Source of the DNA: Sipunculus nudus
Taxonomy: Eukaryota; Annelida; Sipuncula; Golfingiida; Sipunculidae
Assembly: GCA_026874595.1 (NCBI GenBank)
Contig: CM049308.1
Location: 38,777,027 to 38,841,026, forward strand
Direction: 5' to 3'
Length of the DNA: 64,000 bases
Under the pieces are notes generated by a model that did not search any database, was not told the DNA's origin, and was given only the letters and a program-made list of their open reading frames with translations. Positions 1-12,008 of the stretch are shown in pieces (positions within the stretch are counted from its first letter, which is position 1; every line of letters begins with the position of its first letter). The translations under genes and the position numbers were made by a program.

Positions 1-471
1 CTGGGCAAATCTCCTTAGATACTTGAAATGAGTTTCCTGCGAGTCCTAAAATTAGGTCACTGTGACCTATTTTCTGCAAGCCACTGGCCTTAAACATTAT
101 TTTGAGAAAGTCAGGCTACAAATCTTAACTGTTGGACCTAGAATGAGGTCATTTTAAAGTGTTCTTGAACATTTGGAATGCGGAAAAAGCATGATTTGAG
201 CACCCTTTAAGTTTGCATGAATTGTAGCAGTTGGACATAAAAAATTCTTAAAATCTTCTTGAAAACTATAAATAAGGTCACTAAAACCTATTTTCTAGGG
301 ACTTTGACCAAAAAGCACTTTTTTTTGTGTATTTTTTTTTGGTCATTCTAAGTTATTAAAGTCTTTTCAAGGTTCCTTAAAAGATATTTTGATCATATTA
401 AATATAAAAAATTAAAGCATGCATCACCTGTATATCAAATTCAGCTGGGCGTCATGCCCATTGGTCACTGG
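1..471 (+). mobile_element. Pearl-like tandem-repeat element, 3' part (cut by window edge)
   Basis: This is degenerate core repeat of about 155 bp period, with phrases such as ctgggcaaatctcc, gttggaccta and aggtcactgtgacct. It ends in a terminal motif at 441-471 (tcagctgggcgtcatg, then ggtcactggttt). The same terminal motif closes two other elements, at 4884-4917 and 8288-8321. The 5' part lies outside the window. It sits in the ACBD3 intron upstream of exon 1261-1429. Confidence 0.6.
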
Positions 472-1260
472 TTTTTTCCTATAGGTGAATGTAAATCAAG
501 AATGTTTTATATATTTATTTGGGTCATAATAACACTTTCATGAATATTATTGTCTTACCGGTAAAACCCATGTTAAATTAAGCCAGTCATAGTAATCCAC
601 TAGATATCAACATCAAATGTGAAGGTGATGGAAAACACATGTGTGAACTCAAAAATGATCCTGCATGTAGATGCAGATCCTGATTCCTTACAAACTTTCA
701 AGAATCCTTCCATGCATCAAGTCGATCTCTCCAGAACACATCCCTCCAGGTGCATTGAATATAATATCAAGAGTGCTGGTAGACAAGCACACCTTAAAGG
801 TTTTACAGCTTCAGGTGGAAGTTACATTCATGAAACCCCAAAATTTTTATCTTGTTCTCGAAAACAGTATCCATAAAAAGTGCATTATGCTTATCACACT
901 CTTGTTGATCTGATTCTTGGCCCTGTTCCAAAACCGGTATAATCAGTTTAAATTTCAGTGTTGCATGTTAAAAAATTCTACTATTTTTTATATTAGTACA
1001 CCCCATTTGTTAATTAATTCTCACAAGAATCTGAATTGTTCTGAGAACATCTTATTGGAGACTTTTTTTGTCAAATTTCAAATTTTTAGATACTCCAAGT
1101 AGAGCTGCTTGCTGTTGAATAAATCTCAAATAAAATTTTACATTTTTGACAGTCCTCTAGGACAATTTTTTATGATAAGCAGTTTCTTTAAGAGAGGCTT
1201 TAAAAGAAACAGAAAAAGTAAGACTACCTACTGAACAAATTTTATGCTGCTTTTTTTCAG
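472..1260 (+). other. ACBD3 intron, no further feature seen
   Basis: AT-rich intron sequence. Short open frames here lack recognisable domains. The 3' splice site is a good polypyrimidine tract, ctgctttttttcag, ending at 1260. Confidence 0.6.
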
Positions 1261-1429
1261 GTCCGAGTACCTACCCATGAAGACGGTACATGTTTGTTCT
1301 GGGAGTTTGCCACAGATCATTATGACATAGGGTTTGGAGTTTACTTTGAGTGGACAATAGCACCGAGCAGTGCTGTTAGTGTACATGTCAGTGAATCCAG
1401 CGATGATGAGGACATTGAAGAAGAAGAAG
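1261..1429 (+). CDS. ACBD3: ACBD3 penultimate coding exon (first half of GOLD domain)
   Basis: This exon of acyl-CoA-binding domain-containing protein 3 (GCP60) encodes 56 codons plus one base. The translation contains [19 protein letters not shown] and [16 protein letters not shown], which I recognise as the GOLD domain and acidic linker of animal ACBD3. ACBD3 is a peripheral Golgi scaffold; its GOLD domain binds giantin and other Golgi partners. The acceptor is tttttttcag|gtc at 1260/1261, phase 0. The donor is gaag|gtatga at 1429/1430, phase 1. The next exon, 8480-8709, restores the frame exactly. Upstream exons (acyl-CoA-binding and Q-rich parts) are outside the window. Confidence 0.93.
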
Positions 1430-1454
1430 GTATGATGGTGACGTGGTTGTAAAT

Positions 1455-1640
1455 GACCTTATTGTGGTCAGGTGTGGTTTTAGATGATATAATTGTGGTC
1501 AGGTGTGGTTTTAGATGATATTATTGTGGACAGGGATGGTTCAGGTGATATCATTGGGGTCAGATGGGGTTTAAGATGGTATTATTGTGGGTAGGTGTGA
1601 TATCATTCTTGCACTTGTGGACAGGGATGGTTTAAGATGA
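1455..1640 (+). repeat. Short tandem array, period about 31 bp
   Basis: About six degenerate units of attgtggtcaggtgtggttt with starts near 1461, 1492, 1523, 1553 and 1583. The array begins 26 bp after the ACBD3 splice donor. Confidence 0.7.
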
Positions 1641-4600
1641 GCTGAAAACATGATTTTGAGCACCAAGACAGTCAGATGGGGCACAAATTGTATCCATTAG
1701 TCTTTGAATAGTCTTACGTTACATCCTGGGAGATCCTGGGCAAATGTTGTTACAAACATAAAATAAGGTCACCATGACCTATTTTCTGTGACCTATAGGA
1801 AAAAGATGTCAAAAGTGTACAGTGAATGTCAGATGGGCACAAATTGTATCTGCTAGGCCTAAATTTTTTTTAATGCAACATCCAGAGAGGTTCTGGTCAA
1901 ATGACTCCTTGGAAACTTGAAATTAGGTCATAGTGACCCATATTCTGAGACCTACCGGCCAAAATCATGATTTTGATAAACCAGACAGTCAGATGTGACA
2001 CAAATTGTATTTATTAGGCCTAGAATCTTCTAAAGGAATATTCAGGGCAGTCCTCAGCAAATCTTCTTGTAAACATGAAATTAAGTCACAGTGACCTTTT
2101 ATTTTATGAGGTATAGGAAAAGTATGTCATTTGAGCACCCTGAATATCAAGTGGGCATAAATCGCATCCCAGAATCTTCAACATCCAGGGAGGTTCTGGG
2201 CAAAATTGGAAACCTAAAATTTTATTCATGGTGACTTATATTCTGCTAGCTTCCCCAGCCCCCTGGACAGACAGGGTACAGATATTTATCCATAAAATAT
2301 CATTCAGGGAAGTTTTGGACATATCTCCATGAAAATCTGAAGTTAGGTCATGGTCACCTATATTCTATGAGCTGCTGGCAAGCAACATGATTCTGAGTAC
2401 CCAGACAGTCACACAAGGCACAAAACTTAACTGTTGTACCCAGAACCTTCTATTGTAAAATCCAAGGGGGTCCTTTGCAAGTCTCCATTGAATCTTAAGA
2501 TAACGTCACTGTGACATATATTCTGTGAGCTTTAGAAAAAAGTGACTTTAGTACTGTGAAAGTCAGACAGGCACTTATCCTTGTGGTTGGACCTAGAACC
2601 TTCTTACTCAAAATTCAAGGTGGTCTTAGGCTAATCTCCTTCTACACCATGGTGCTTAATATTCTGTGAGGTACAAGAGTATAACCTAATTTTGAGCACC
2701 CAGAAAGTGAGACATGGCCATAAACTTAAATGTTGGATCCAGAAACATGATTAAAATGTATCCTTGGAAACCAAAATAAGGTCACTATGACAACATGATT
2801 TTAGCATCCTATTAGTCAGAGGGGCACAAATGGTGCAGTTGGACCTAGAAACTTCTAATTGTAACCGCCAAAACAAAGTTTTGCGGATACTATGTTTTTG
2901 ACCGTGTTCTGCCGCCGTGTTTGTTTCCAGAGAACTCCTGAGACTACCGGACAGATTTTTCCGAAACTTACACCAATTATCGGGTCACATGTAAACTTTT
3001 GATTAACCAATTGGCTCTGACCTCTGACCTTTCCTCTCTGCCCAGCGTCTGTTTGTGCGTCTGTTTCCACACATAAACCCACATATCTCGGGAACCGTTC
3101 GATCGTTCAGGAAAAAATTTTTTTGTACAAATGTGACCCTTAGATAGCTTTATAAAGTACACAAAAAATGGTGGCGCCTCCTGCAGCCATTTTTGCACAG
3201 CGTCCATCTGTTTGTCTGCCTTGGGTTAAAATCACTCATATCTCTGCAGTGGTTTGACCAAATTACCTGAAATTCAGCATGCGTATACATCCCACATAGC
3301 TTTCTTGATTTTATGACAGGTGGCGCCACCTACATTCACGTTCACGCTGTAGACATCCATGCGTATATCTCCGGACACGTTTGGCCAATCAGAAAAAAAT
3401 TTTTACACAAATGTAGCCCTTGGATAGCTTTATAACATACACAAAAATGGTGGTGCCATCTGCAGCTATTTTTGCACAGCGTCCATCTGTTTATCTGCCT
3501 TTGGTTAAAATCACTCATACCTCTGCAGTGGTTTGACCAAATTGCCTGTAATTTGGCATGCATATACATCCTGGATAGCTTTCTTGATTTTATGACAGGT
3601 GGCGCCATCTTCATTAACGCTCATGCTGCAGACAACGCTTATATCTCCAGTCTCATTCGACCAATCAGGAAAAATTTTTTACACAAATGTAGCCCTTGGA
3701 TAGCTTTATAAAGTACACAAAAAATGGTGGCGCCACCTGCAGCCATTTTTGCACAGCGTCCATCTGTTTGTCTGCCTTGGGTTAAAATCACTCATATCTC
3801 TGCAGTGGTTTGACCAAATTACCTGAAATTCGGCATGCGTATACATCCCGCATAGCTTTCTTGATTTTATGACAGGTGGCACCACCTACATTCACGTTCA
3901 TGCTGTAGACAACCATGCTAATATCTCGGGACACGTTTGGCCAATCAGAAAAATTTTTTTACACAAATGTAGCCCTTGGATAACTTTATAACATACACAA
4001 AAATGGAGGTGCTACCTTTAGCTATTTTTGCACAGCGTCCATCTGTTTATCTGCCTTGGGTTAAAATCACTCATACCTCTGCAGTGGTTTGACCAAATTA
4101 CCTGTAATTTGGCATGCATATACATCCTGGATAGCTTTCTTGATTATATGACAGGTGGCGCCATCTTCATTCACGTTCACGCTGCAGACATTAACGCTTA
4201 TATCTCCGGACTCATTTGACCAATCAGGAAAAAATTTTTACACAAATGTAGCCCTTGGATAGCTATATAACATTCACAAAAATGGTGGCGCCACCTGCAG
4301 CCATTTTTGCACATCGTCCATCTGTTTGTCTGCTGTTGGATAAAATCACTCATATCTCTGCAGTGGTTTGACTTTTCCACCTGAAATTTTGCATGTGTAT
4401 ACATCTTGGATAGTTTCTCATTCAAATAACAGGTGGCGCCACCTACAATCTTGTTTACTTGGCAGACATCCATTCTAATATGTAACACACGTAACTCTAT
4501 TTCTCCTTGCCACTCAATCCATTCCTCACTTCACCTGTCCTACTCTGATTTTGGCGGATACACGTATTCCTGTATTCTAGTTTAAATAAGATCTAGGCTG

Positions 4601-4917
4601 TAAAATCTCCTTAGAAACACTAAATAAGGTCACTGTGACCCATATGGTGAGCATTTAGCACCAAATAAATTAGATGAACACAAATCGTAGCAGGGAGATA
4701 TAGACTGTCGTCAAGGGAGCCTAAATAAGGTTGCTGTATCTTATTTTTTATGGCCTATAGACAAAGCACCTGATTTTGAGCACTGTGGAAGTCATTTTAT
4801 CCATTGTCCATAGTTCCTTAACAAATAATTTTCCCAAGATCATAACATTTATAATTAAAACATTCAACACCTGTTTGTCAAATTCAGCTGAGAGTCATGG
4901 CCCATGGGCCACTTGTT
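1641..4917 (+). mobile_element. Pearl-like element B (about 155 bp core), interrupted by a nested element
   Basis: Degenerate core units recur near 1735, 1893, 2053, 2196, 2314, 2473 and 2625. Each carries a gacctagaa phrase, a ctgggcaaatctcc phrase and a palindromic aggtcaNNNtgacct segment. The core stops at 2863, resumes at 4581 and ends with a tail at 4884-4917 whose palindrome TGGCCCATGGGCCA is perfect. Bivalve pearl elements have cores of similar unit length, which is the basis for the name. No head is visible and no protein is encoded. Confidence 0.65.
2864..4580 (+). mobile_element. Tandem-core element F1a (280 bp units), Helitron-like ends, nested in element B
   Basis: The head is ccgccaaaac followed by gttttgcggatac, a near-perfect hairpin. 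The core repeats cacagcgtccatctgttt at 3196, 3475, 3752, 4031 and 4310, a period of 277-279 bp. The tail is gattttggcggatacacgta and ends in tattCTAG followed by host T. The tail ttttggcgga is the inverse complement of the head tccgccaaaa, giving subterminal inverted repeats. An A|T insertion point and a CTAG end fit Helitron/Helentron-derived non-autonomous elements. There is no coding capacity; open frames through the array are by-products of the repeat. Confidence 0.72.
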
Positions 4918-5110
4918 ATTTGCTGAGCTGACATTCAAGCTGGCTGAGCTATAGCAGTAGGTCTTTGTCCATCTTTCTTACATCTGACTCTCCAACTATC
5001 CATAAGCAGGGCACGAATCATTACTGTTAGACCTAGATACTACTATCTTAACATTCAGGGAGGTCTTATAGGAAACCCAATATTAGTTAAAAAACAGTTA
5101 GTCAGCCAAA
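4918..5110 (+). mobile_element. Pearl-like element C, head fragment
   Basis: The hairpin-forming head (gagctgacattcaagc, then tggctgagct) is followed by tctttgtccatc and a partial core unit (gttagacctagatactac). It directly abuts the tail of element B. From about 5111 to 5262 I see nothing else. Confidence 0.5.
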
Positions 5111-5262
5111 GGATTGCTGTGAATTTTTAACAAGTTTTGTCCCTCAGTAAGGATGGGCACTTCAGAATTTCAGACCTGTCAGAAATCCAGTTTTGGCTTC
5201 TTGGCATCTTGGATTTTTTTCAAGCTTATTATCTCAAACATTGTCCAATTGTCCCAATTTTT

Positions 5263-8200
5263 TAGCTCAGCTGACTGAAAGTCATCTGAGCTATAGCGAT
5301 CACTCTTTGTCCGTCTGTCCGTCTGTCCGTCCATTAACCAGGCACAAATCGTAACCGCTGGACCTAGAACCTTGTAACTTGGGATTCTGAGAGGTCCATA
5401 AAAAATCTCCTTGGAAACCAGAAATTAGGTCTCTGTTACCCATATCCTTTGAGCTATGTGGCCCCAAAGTACCCCCCAGAAAAGTCAAAAATTTCATACA
5501 AAAACTTCAATATCTCAATAACTACTTGACTGATGGTCATGATTTTTGGCATACATATTGATCATGAGATGTTACATCACTTCCTGCAGACTGGTGGTGC
5601 CACCTGTATTTTTCGATTTTTTACGAATTTTTTTCTCTATTTTTGAGACCTTTAAAAATGTGAACATCTGTTAACAATGCACAAATCATAAAGACTGGAC
5701 TTAGAATCTTCATTCTTGACACACTGAGAGGTCCATGAAAAATCTCTTTGGAAACCAGAAATTAGGTCTCTGTTACCCATATCCTTTGAGCTATGGGGCC
5801 CCAAAGTACCCCCCAGAATAGTAAAAAATTTCATACAAAAACTTCAATATCTCAATAACTACATCACTGATGGTCTTCATTTTTGGCATACATATTGATC
5901 ATGAGATGTTCCATCAGTTCCTGCAGACTGGTGGCGCCACCTGTACTATTTGATTTTTTACGATTTTTTCCTCTATTTTTGAGACCTTTGAGGATGCTGT
6001 CATCGTTAGCGTGGCACAAATTGTAACGACTGGACCTAGAATCTTCATTTTCAACAAACTGAGAGACCTATGAAAAGTCTCCATGGAAACCAGAAATTAG
6101 GTCTCTGTTACCCATATCCTTCCAGCTATGGGGCCCAAAATTACCACCCAGAATAGTAAAAAATTTCATACAAAAACTTCAATATCTCATTAACTACATC
6201 ACTGATGGTCATGATTTTCGACATACATATTGATCATGAGATGTTTCATCAGTTTGTGCAGACTGGTGGCGCCACCTGTATTTTTCAATGTTCACGAATT
6301 GTTTTCTCCATTTTTGAGACCTTTAAGGATGTAGTTATCTGTCAACAGGGTACAAATCGTAACGACTAGACCTAGAATCTTCGTTCTTGACACACAGGGA
6401 GACCCATGATAAGTCTCCATGGAAACTTGAAATTAGGTCTCCGTTACCCATATTCTTTAAGCTGTATGGGTCCAAAATACCCCCCCCCCTCAGAATAATG
6501 GAAAATTTGATACAAAAACTGCAGTATTTCAATAACTACAACACTGATGGTCATGATTTTCGGCATACATATTGATCATGAGCTGTTCCATCAGTTTCTG
6601 CAGACTGGGTGTGCCACCTCTATTTTTTTTCAAATTTTTATGAATTTTTTTCTTTTTTTTGAGACCTTTAAAGATGTGGTTATCTGTCAACAGGGTACAA
6701 ATCGCAACAACTGGACCTAGAATCTTCATTCTTGTCATGCAAGGAGGCCCATGAAAGGTGCCTGTGGAAACTTGAAATTAGGTCTCTGTTACCCATATCC
6801 TTCAAGCTATAGGACTCCAAAGTATCCCTCAGAATAATGGACAATTTGATACAAAAACTGAAGTATCTGAACAACTAATGCAGAGATCACCATGATTTTT
6901 TGCATGGATATTGACCATTAAGTGTTTTTATTAGTTTCTGCAGACTGGTGGAGCCACCTGTATTTTTGTATCCGCCAAAACGAAGTTTTGCGGATACTAT
7001 GTTTTTGACCGAGTTCCTCCACTGCGGCGGCATTCGTTTCCAGAGAGCTCCTCGGAGACTAATGGACCGATTTTTTCCAAACTTACACCTATTATCGGGT
7101 CACATGTGAACTGGTGCCTAACCAATTTGCATTGACCTTTGACCTTTCCTCTCTATCCAGTGTCCATTTGTGGGTCTGTTTCCACTCATAAACCCTCATA
7201 TCTCGGGAACCGTTTGACCGATCAGGAAATAAAATTAATACAAATGTAGCCCTTGGATTGCTTTATAACATACACAAAAAATGGTGGCGCCACCTGTAAC
7301 CATGTTTGCACAGTGTCCATCTGTTCATCTGCCTTGGGTTAAAATCACTCATATCTCTGCAGTGAATTGACTAATTCACCTGAAATTCGTCATGTGTATA
7401 CATCCAGGATAGCTTTCTTGATTTTATGACAGGTGGCGCCACCTACGTTCATGTTCACGCTGATGACATCCAAGCTTATATCTCGGGAACCGTTTGACCG
7501 ATCAGGAAATAAAATTTATACAAATGTAGCCCTTTGATAGCTCTGTAACATACACAAAAAATGGTGGCGCCACCTGTAACAATGTTTGCACAGCGTCTGT
7601 CTGTTAGTCTGCCGTGGCCTAAAATTACTCATTTCTCTGTAGTGGTTCGACATAACTGCCTAAAATTTTGCAGGTTTATACATCGTGGACAGCTTTCTTG
7701 ATTTTATGACAGGTGGCGCCACCTACATTCTAGTTAACGCTGGAAACATCCAAGCTCATATCTCAGGAACCATTTGACCGATTGGGCCAAAATTGTGCAT
7801 GTGTTTAGATCTCACATAGGTCTTTATCATACAGAAAACTGGAGGGGTTACCTGCAAAGATTTTTGCACAGTGTTTGTCTGTTTGTCTGCCATGGGCAAA
7901 AATCGCTCATATACATGTAGTGGTTTGACTTTTCTGCCTAAAATTTTGCAGGTGTATACAACTTGGACAGCTTTCTGGATTTGTGGTAGGTGGCACAACC
8001 TACATACACATTTAGGCTGCAGACATCCATGCTAATATGCAACATACCTCACTCTATTTCCCCTTGCCACTCAATCCATGCCTCACTATCCGATTTTGGC
8101 AGATACATGTAGTCACTTGTCGGTTACCCGTATTCTAGTTTTAAAAGTTTACACATTTTTCTCTATTTTTGAGATATATAAATACAGACTAAATCTTGGC

Positions 8201-8321
8201 CTGTTGGTTAATCTGTTTGATGCTTCAGTTGAATGGGTATATACTACCATTCTGATGATAAAATTTCCTTTTGCGAATCTCTTCCCAGTCAGCTGAGCGT
8301 CATGACCCATGGGTCACTTGT
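5263..8321 (+). mobile_element. Pearl-like element D (340 bp core), complete ends, carrying nested element F1b
   Basis: The head tagctcagctgact-gaa-agtcatctgagct forms a 13 bp hairpin with one mismatch. It is followed by a ccgtctgt microrepeat and by core units starting at about 5344, 5684, 6014, 6351 and 6696 (period 330-345 bp). The core breaks at 6970 and resumes at 8139 with the same phrase (ctctatttttgaga). The tail at 8288-8321 is tcagctgagcgtcatgacc and holds the perfect palindrome TGACCCATGGGTCA at 8303-8316. Head gctcagctg and tail cagctgagc are inverse complements. No protein is encoded. Confidence 0.72.
6971..8138 (+). mobile_element. Tandem-core element F1b (280 bp units), nested in element D
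   Basis: Same head as F1a (tccgccaaaacgaagttttg). Three core units carry cacag phrases at 7309, 7589 and 7867. The tail gattttggcagatacatgta ends in tattCTAG|T at 8138. It has fewer core units than F1a. The head contains a perfect TGACCTTTGACCT at 7133-7145. Confidence 0.72.
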
Positions 8322-8370
8322 TTCTGAAGTAGAGTCTGTCTCAGATATTGTCATAGGTTTTTGCCAAGGA

Positions 8371-8402
8371 GCTGATCCGCATGGACCATGGGTTACTAGT
8401 TC
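8371..8402 (+). repeat. Eroded pearl-like tail
   Basis: The stretch gctgatccgcatggaccatg followed by ggttactagtt resembles the tails at 4884 and 8288. It lies 50 bp beyond the end of element D and is probably a remnant of an earlier element. Confidence 0.35.
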
Positions 8403-8479
8403 ATGTATTTCTGAAACTTATTTTGATAAAGAATTATAATATTCATCATTGTCAAGTGGTATTATTTTTTTAATTTTAG

Positions 8480-8709
8480 TTTCATCGGGTGAAGGCAAGG
8501 GTGATGTAGAGCAAGGAAGTAACCGTAAAGAGGCAAACCACCCACCTACAGATGAAATCATACCCGTGTACCGCCGAGACTGCCACGAAGAAGTGTACTG
8601 TGGCAGCCACATGTACCCTGGTAGAGGAGTTTACCTGCTCAAATTTGATAACTCTTATTCACTTTGGAGATCAAAGACATTGTACTACAGAGTGTATTAC
8701 ACAAGATAA
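8480..8709 (+). CDS. ACBD3: ACBD3 last coding exon (C-terminal half of GOLD domain)
   Basis: The acceptor is tttaattttag|tttcat. With the G from 1429 it gives a Val codon and keeps the frame. The translation ends [12 protein letters not shown]...[18 protein letters not shown]...VYYTR followed by TAA at 8707-8709. This is the conserved ACBD3 C-terminus, the last beta strands of the GOLD domain that mediate Golgi-partner binding. The linker between the halves ([19 protein letters not shown]) is less conserved, as usual for the family. An open frame runs upstream into the intron, but the splice junction is preferred because it joins two recognisable halves in phase. Confidence 0.94.
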
Positions 8710-10228
8710 ATTTAGTCAGCTCTTAGAACATATATATGTATTGTTATACACAGATGTATTCCAAACCTGATATGCTATGGTTATTCTGCCAGTGTCATCT
8801 GTCTTCTCTAGAGGCCTTTGTAATATCATATGACATAAATATAGCTTTAATTTAAGATATGCTGATTGTGTGAAACAGGCCTGGCATGGTCTAATTTTTT
8901 TTCAATGATATCCCACTCTGCAGTGTGTGAAAATTTCCGAAGGTAGTCTTTAACAGAAAATTGTTGCACAAGACGCTGTATGATGCAACCCTCCACATGT
9001 TAGTATGTCCTAAATTGTCTGTGATTTAGTAGATTGAGGATGTATGTTCCTCCCATGTGAGGACAATCTGTAAGTTACTGTTTATATTATCCTGCAATAT
9101 CTGCTGTAACTCTCACATAACAACATTAAACATTTAAGCACCACTTTCTGTGATGCAAATTGTTTTGACATTGGATTTGAAATGTGTAAGTATATCCTTT
9201 TACTGCATACTGATCATCCCATGTGTACAACATGAACTGATTAGTATAAATATCTATTATATCAAGTCAGAGCTGTAGAAAATTTCAGAGGTTAACCTGC
9301 CATAATTTTGGAAAATGGCAAAAATGCAAAGAGCATTCCTTAAGATTCTCAATAGAAGATATGGATGTTATGGCCACCAGAAATTCTCTGCAGATTGATT
9401 CCAACTTGGAGACTGCTTTTGGGGGGTTCTCCTATCATATTTCCATGCACTTATCAAACCCCAACCTCACAAAATGTCAAACAGTTCATGGTAGGTGCCT
9501 TTATGCATATAAACTAAAACCCAGATGTAGAAAGTGGCATGTCGGAAATAAGGGTATACAGCTAGTCTTACAAGAACTTTGCCATTTTAGCTTAAGTGTG
9601 AATCTGCCCTTTTCTCTGTCACTTCATTGTGGCCAAACTCTCTCTGCAGATCCAGTCCCGGGCAGAATCCCCTAGATACCAGTGTGTCATAGCCCTAATC
9701 AAACTATGGGTAATTAACCCCCAAATGCTAATCTTTGGTACTGACTTATACCCTTGATATCACCCATGGTATGTTAAAATTTAAGGTTAACTGCTAGTTG
9801 AAAAAAAATTGCACCATGCAATGCCTACTTGAAAACCAAAAAGTGTTTCTTGTATTTTGTATATTTAAGCATGTAAAATATGTGTACCTGATATTAGGAC
9901 AATTGGTCCTTTTTCAGCAATTTACTGAATCTCATAAAATCAAGTTGAAGGGGCAGATATATACCTATAGAAAAATGTGTTTTATTATTAACAGAATGGT
10001 TTTTTAATAGGAAAATCCTTTATAATTATGAATAAGATTTGTAATGATAGTGGTCTCAAATACATGAATAGTTGTTTTAGTCCGGGGGAGGATCTTGGTG
10101 TTTGGGAAGGGAGGGGTTTACAAATTATAACAAGGTACTGATACCCTGAAAAAAGGTTCACGGCCCCAGCGAGTGTTATCTTACAGAATCTTGAAGAACA
10201 CTGTAACCAAGGTGATTTTATCTCTGAA

Positions 10229-10246
10229 GGGGGGGGGGGGGGGGGG
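10229..10246. repeat. Poly-G tract
   Basis: Eighteen consecutive G residues. Confidence 0.95.
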
Positions 10247-10444
10247 TTTCAGCAGTTTGGATCATCCCTGGTATTCTCACTGAAGTGTTTCCATATTTGG
10301 TCAGTTCCACCAAAATATTGTATATGAACTGAGAGGGGATGGATGATACAAAGATCTTCAATTAATATTCAACTTTTTCATAAATTTATGACTTGATTAT
10401 ATTAAAGAAATAAAATGTGTGATAGTTTTGATGTTTTTATGGCT

Positions 10445-10447
<3 letters not shown>

Positions 10448-10523
<76 letters not shown>
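10448..10523. repeat. (AT)n microsatellite
   Basis: About 38 uninterrupted TA dinucleotides. Confidence 0.97.
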
Positions 10524-10527
<4 letters not shown>

Positions 10528-11486
10528 TATGGCCCCCAGTAAAGACAGTTTAAGGCTTTGGGTGTACTTTTAAAAAGATTATATTTGACTTTTTTCCGAC
10601 CATTGGGTCTTATTGTTCACATATTTATTAACCATAAATGTAAAACAGGAAAAGTGAAAATAACTAAAACTTGACCAAACATAATTTAAAATTTTAAGTT
10701 TGCATGTATCATTCATTTTATCAATCAGTTTATAAATTAGGAAAAAATATATCCAATTAAGATAAACCAGTAATTCTGTTAGTAGAATTGTATAACAGGT
10801 TTAGAAAAAAAGTTCAAATAATTGAACCTTAAATAGCAGATTAAGTAGATTGAGTAGTTCTGAGCTTACTATCGGGAGACAGTTGAGTAAAAATAAGATA
10901 CATGTATCAGATATAATAATACTGTTCACCAGTATATAATTTTAGAGCCATTTTACCCAAATCAACATGTACAGAATAGTCAGCCGAACCGTGTCTCACT
11001 GAATCTGATTGGCTAATGCTCGCAAAGCATGATTGGCTTAAAGTTACATCTCCAGGAAATTTCAAGTCGCACCTTCCACTAGGTGGGGAAGTCTAGTCGG
11101 CAACTCGTGTTAGTGCAGTGGTTTAATAGCAGTCAGTCAGTGAGCATACCGTCATCACTTGGGCGAAGACATATGAAGTTGGAAGCCGTAAAATTACCGG
11201 CTCTTTGAGCTTGCATGGACCTATTTCTTTCAGACAGAAGGCGGGCCATGTGTGGCAGTTCACTCGCGGGCATACACGCCCGTTCCCGCTCCGATAACAA
11301 TCACCATATGACCGCGTAAAGGGAGAGTTATTTGGTGTGTATAATTGCACTCAGTGCCCTGACTGTTGTAAGACTCCGGGTCCAGATATATTTCCACTTA
11401 AATTGTTGTTTTTCTCCAGAGTTATACCGCTCTGGCCTGGTCTGTAGGCCATAGAGCACTTTACAACGGAGGGGAACTCTACCTTC

Positions 11487-11596
<110 letters not shown>

Positions 11597-11961
11597 GAGT
11601 GGTTGTAAAAATAAAGGCATCTGGAAACAAAAATTAAATGGATGAAATGATAGGTGATGGTTCACATACGGACCAGTGGGCACCAGAGGTTTATTCAGTT
11701 ATTCAAGAATTAACAAGTGGGATCTGTGAGGAATCGTGTACTGGTGTAGCTTTGTATGACTGGTGTAAATATGTGTATAAACCCATGTCACATACAATTA
11801 TAACTCCGTGTCACCCACAGCATGTACATATTCCTGCGTTTCTGTTAAGTGTTACCTGTACAGCATCATGTTATTATAATGTTATATGCAAGTTCAGCTG
11901 GTCTGTGTCACTCGTCAGATTATTATATATATTGAAGATCATTTTGGCAGTGGACATAATA

Positions 11962-11964
<3 letters not shown>

Positions 11965-12004
<40 letters not shown>
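11965..12004. repeat. (AT)n microsatellite
   Basis: About 20 AT dinucleotides. Confidence 0.95.

Positions 12005-12008
<4 letters not shown>

Noticed and set aside
3472-4219. Open frames on both strands across the F1 array
   Set aside because: They recur once per 280 bp unit with near-identical sequence and have no domain; they are by-products of the repeat.
9361-9675. 104-codon open frame, plus strand
   Set aside because: No domain or splice support; lies in the ACBD3 3' flank.
11638-12006. 122-codon open frame, plus strand
   Set aside because: No recognisable domain, ends in a microsatellite, lies in presumed ACBD3 3' UTR.
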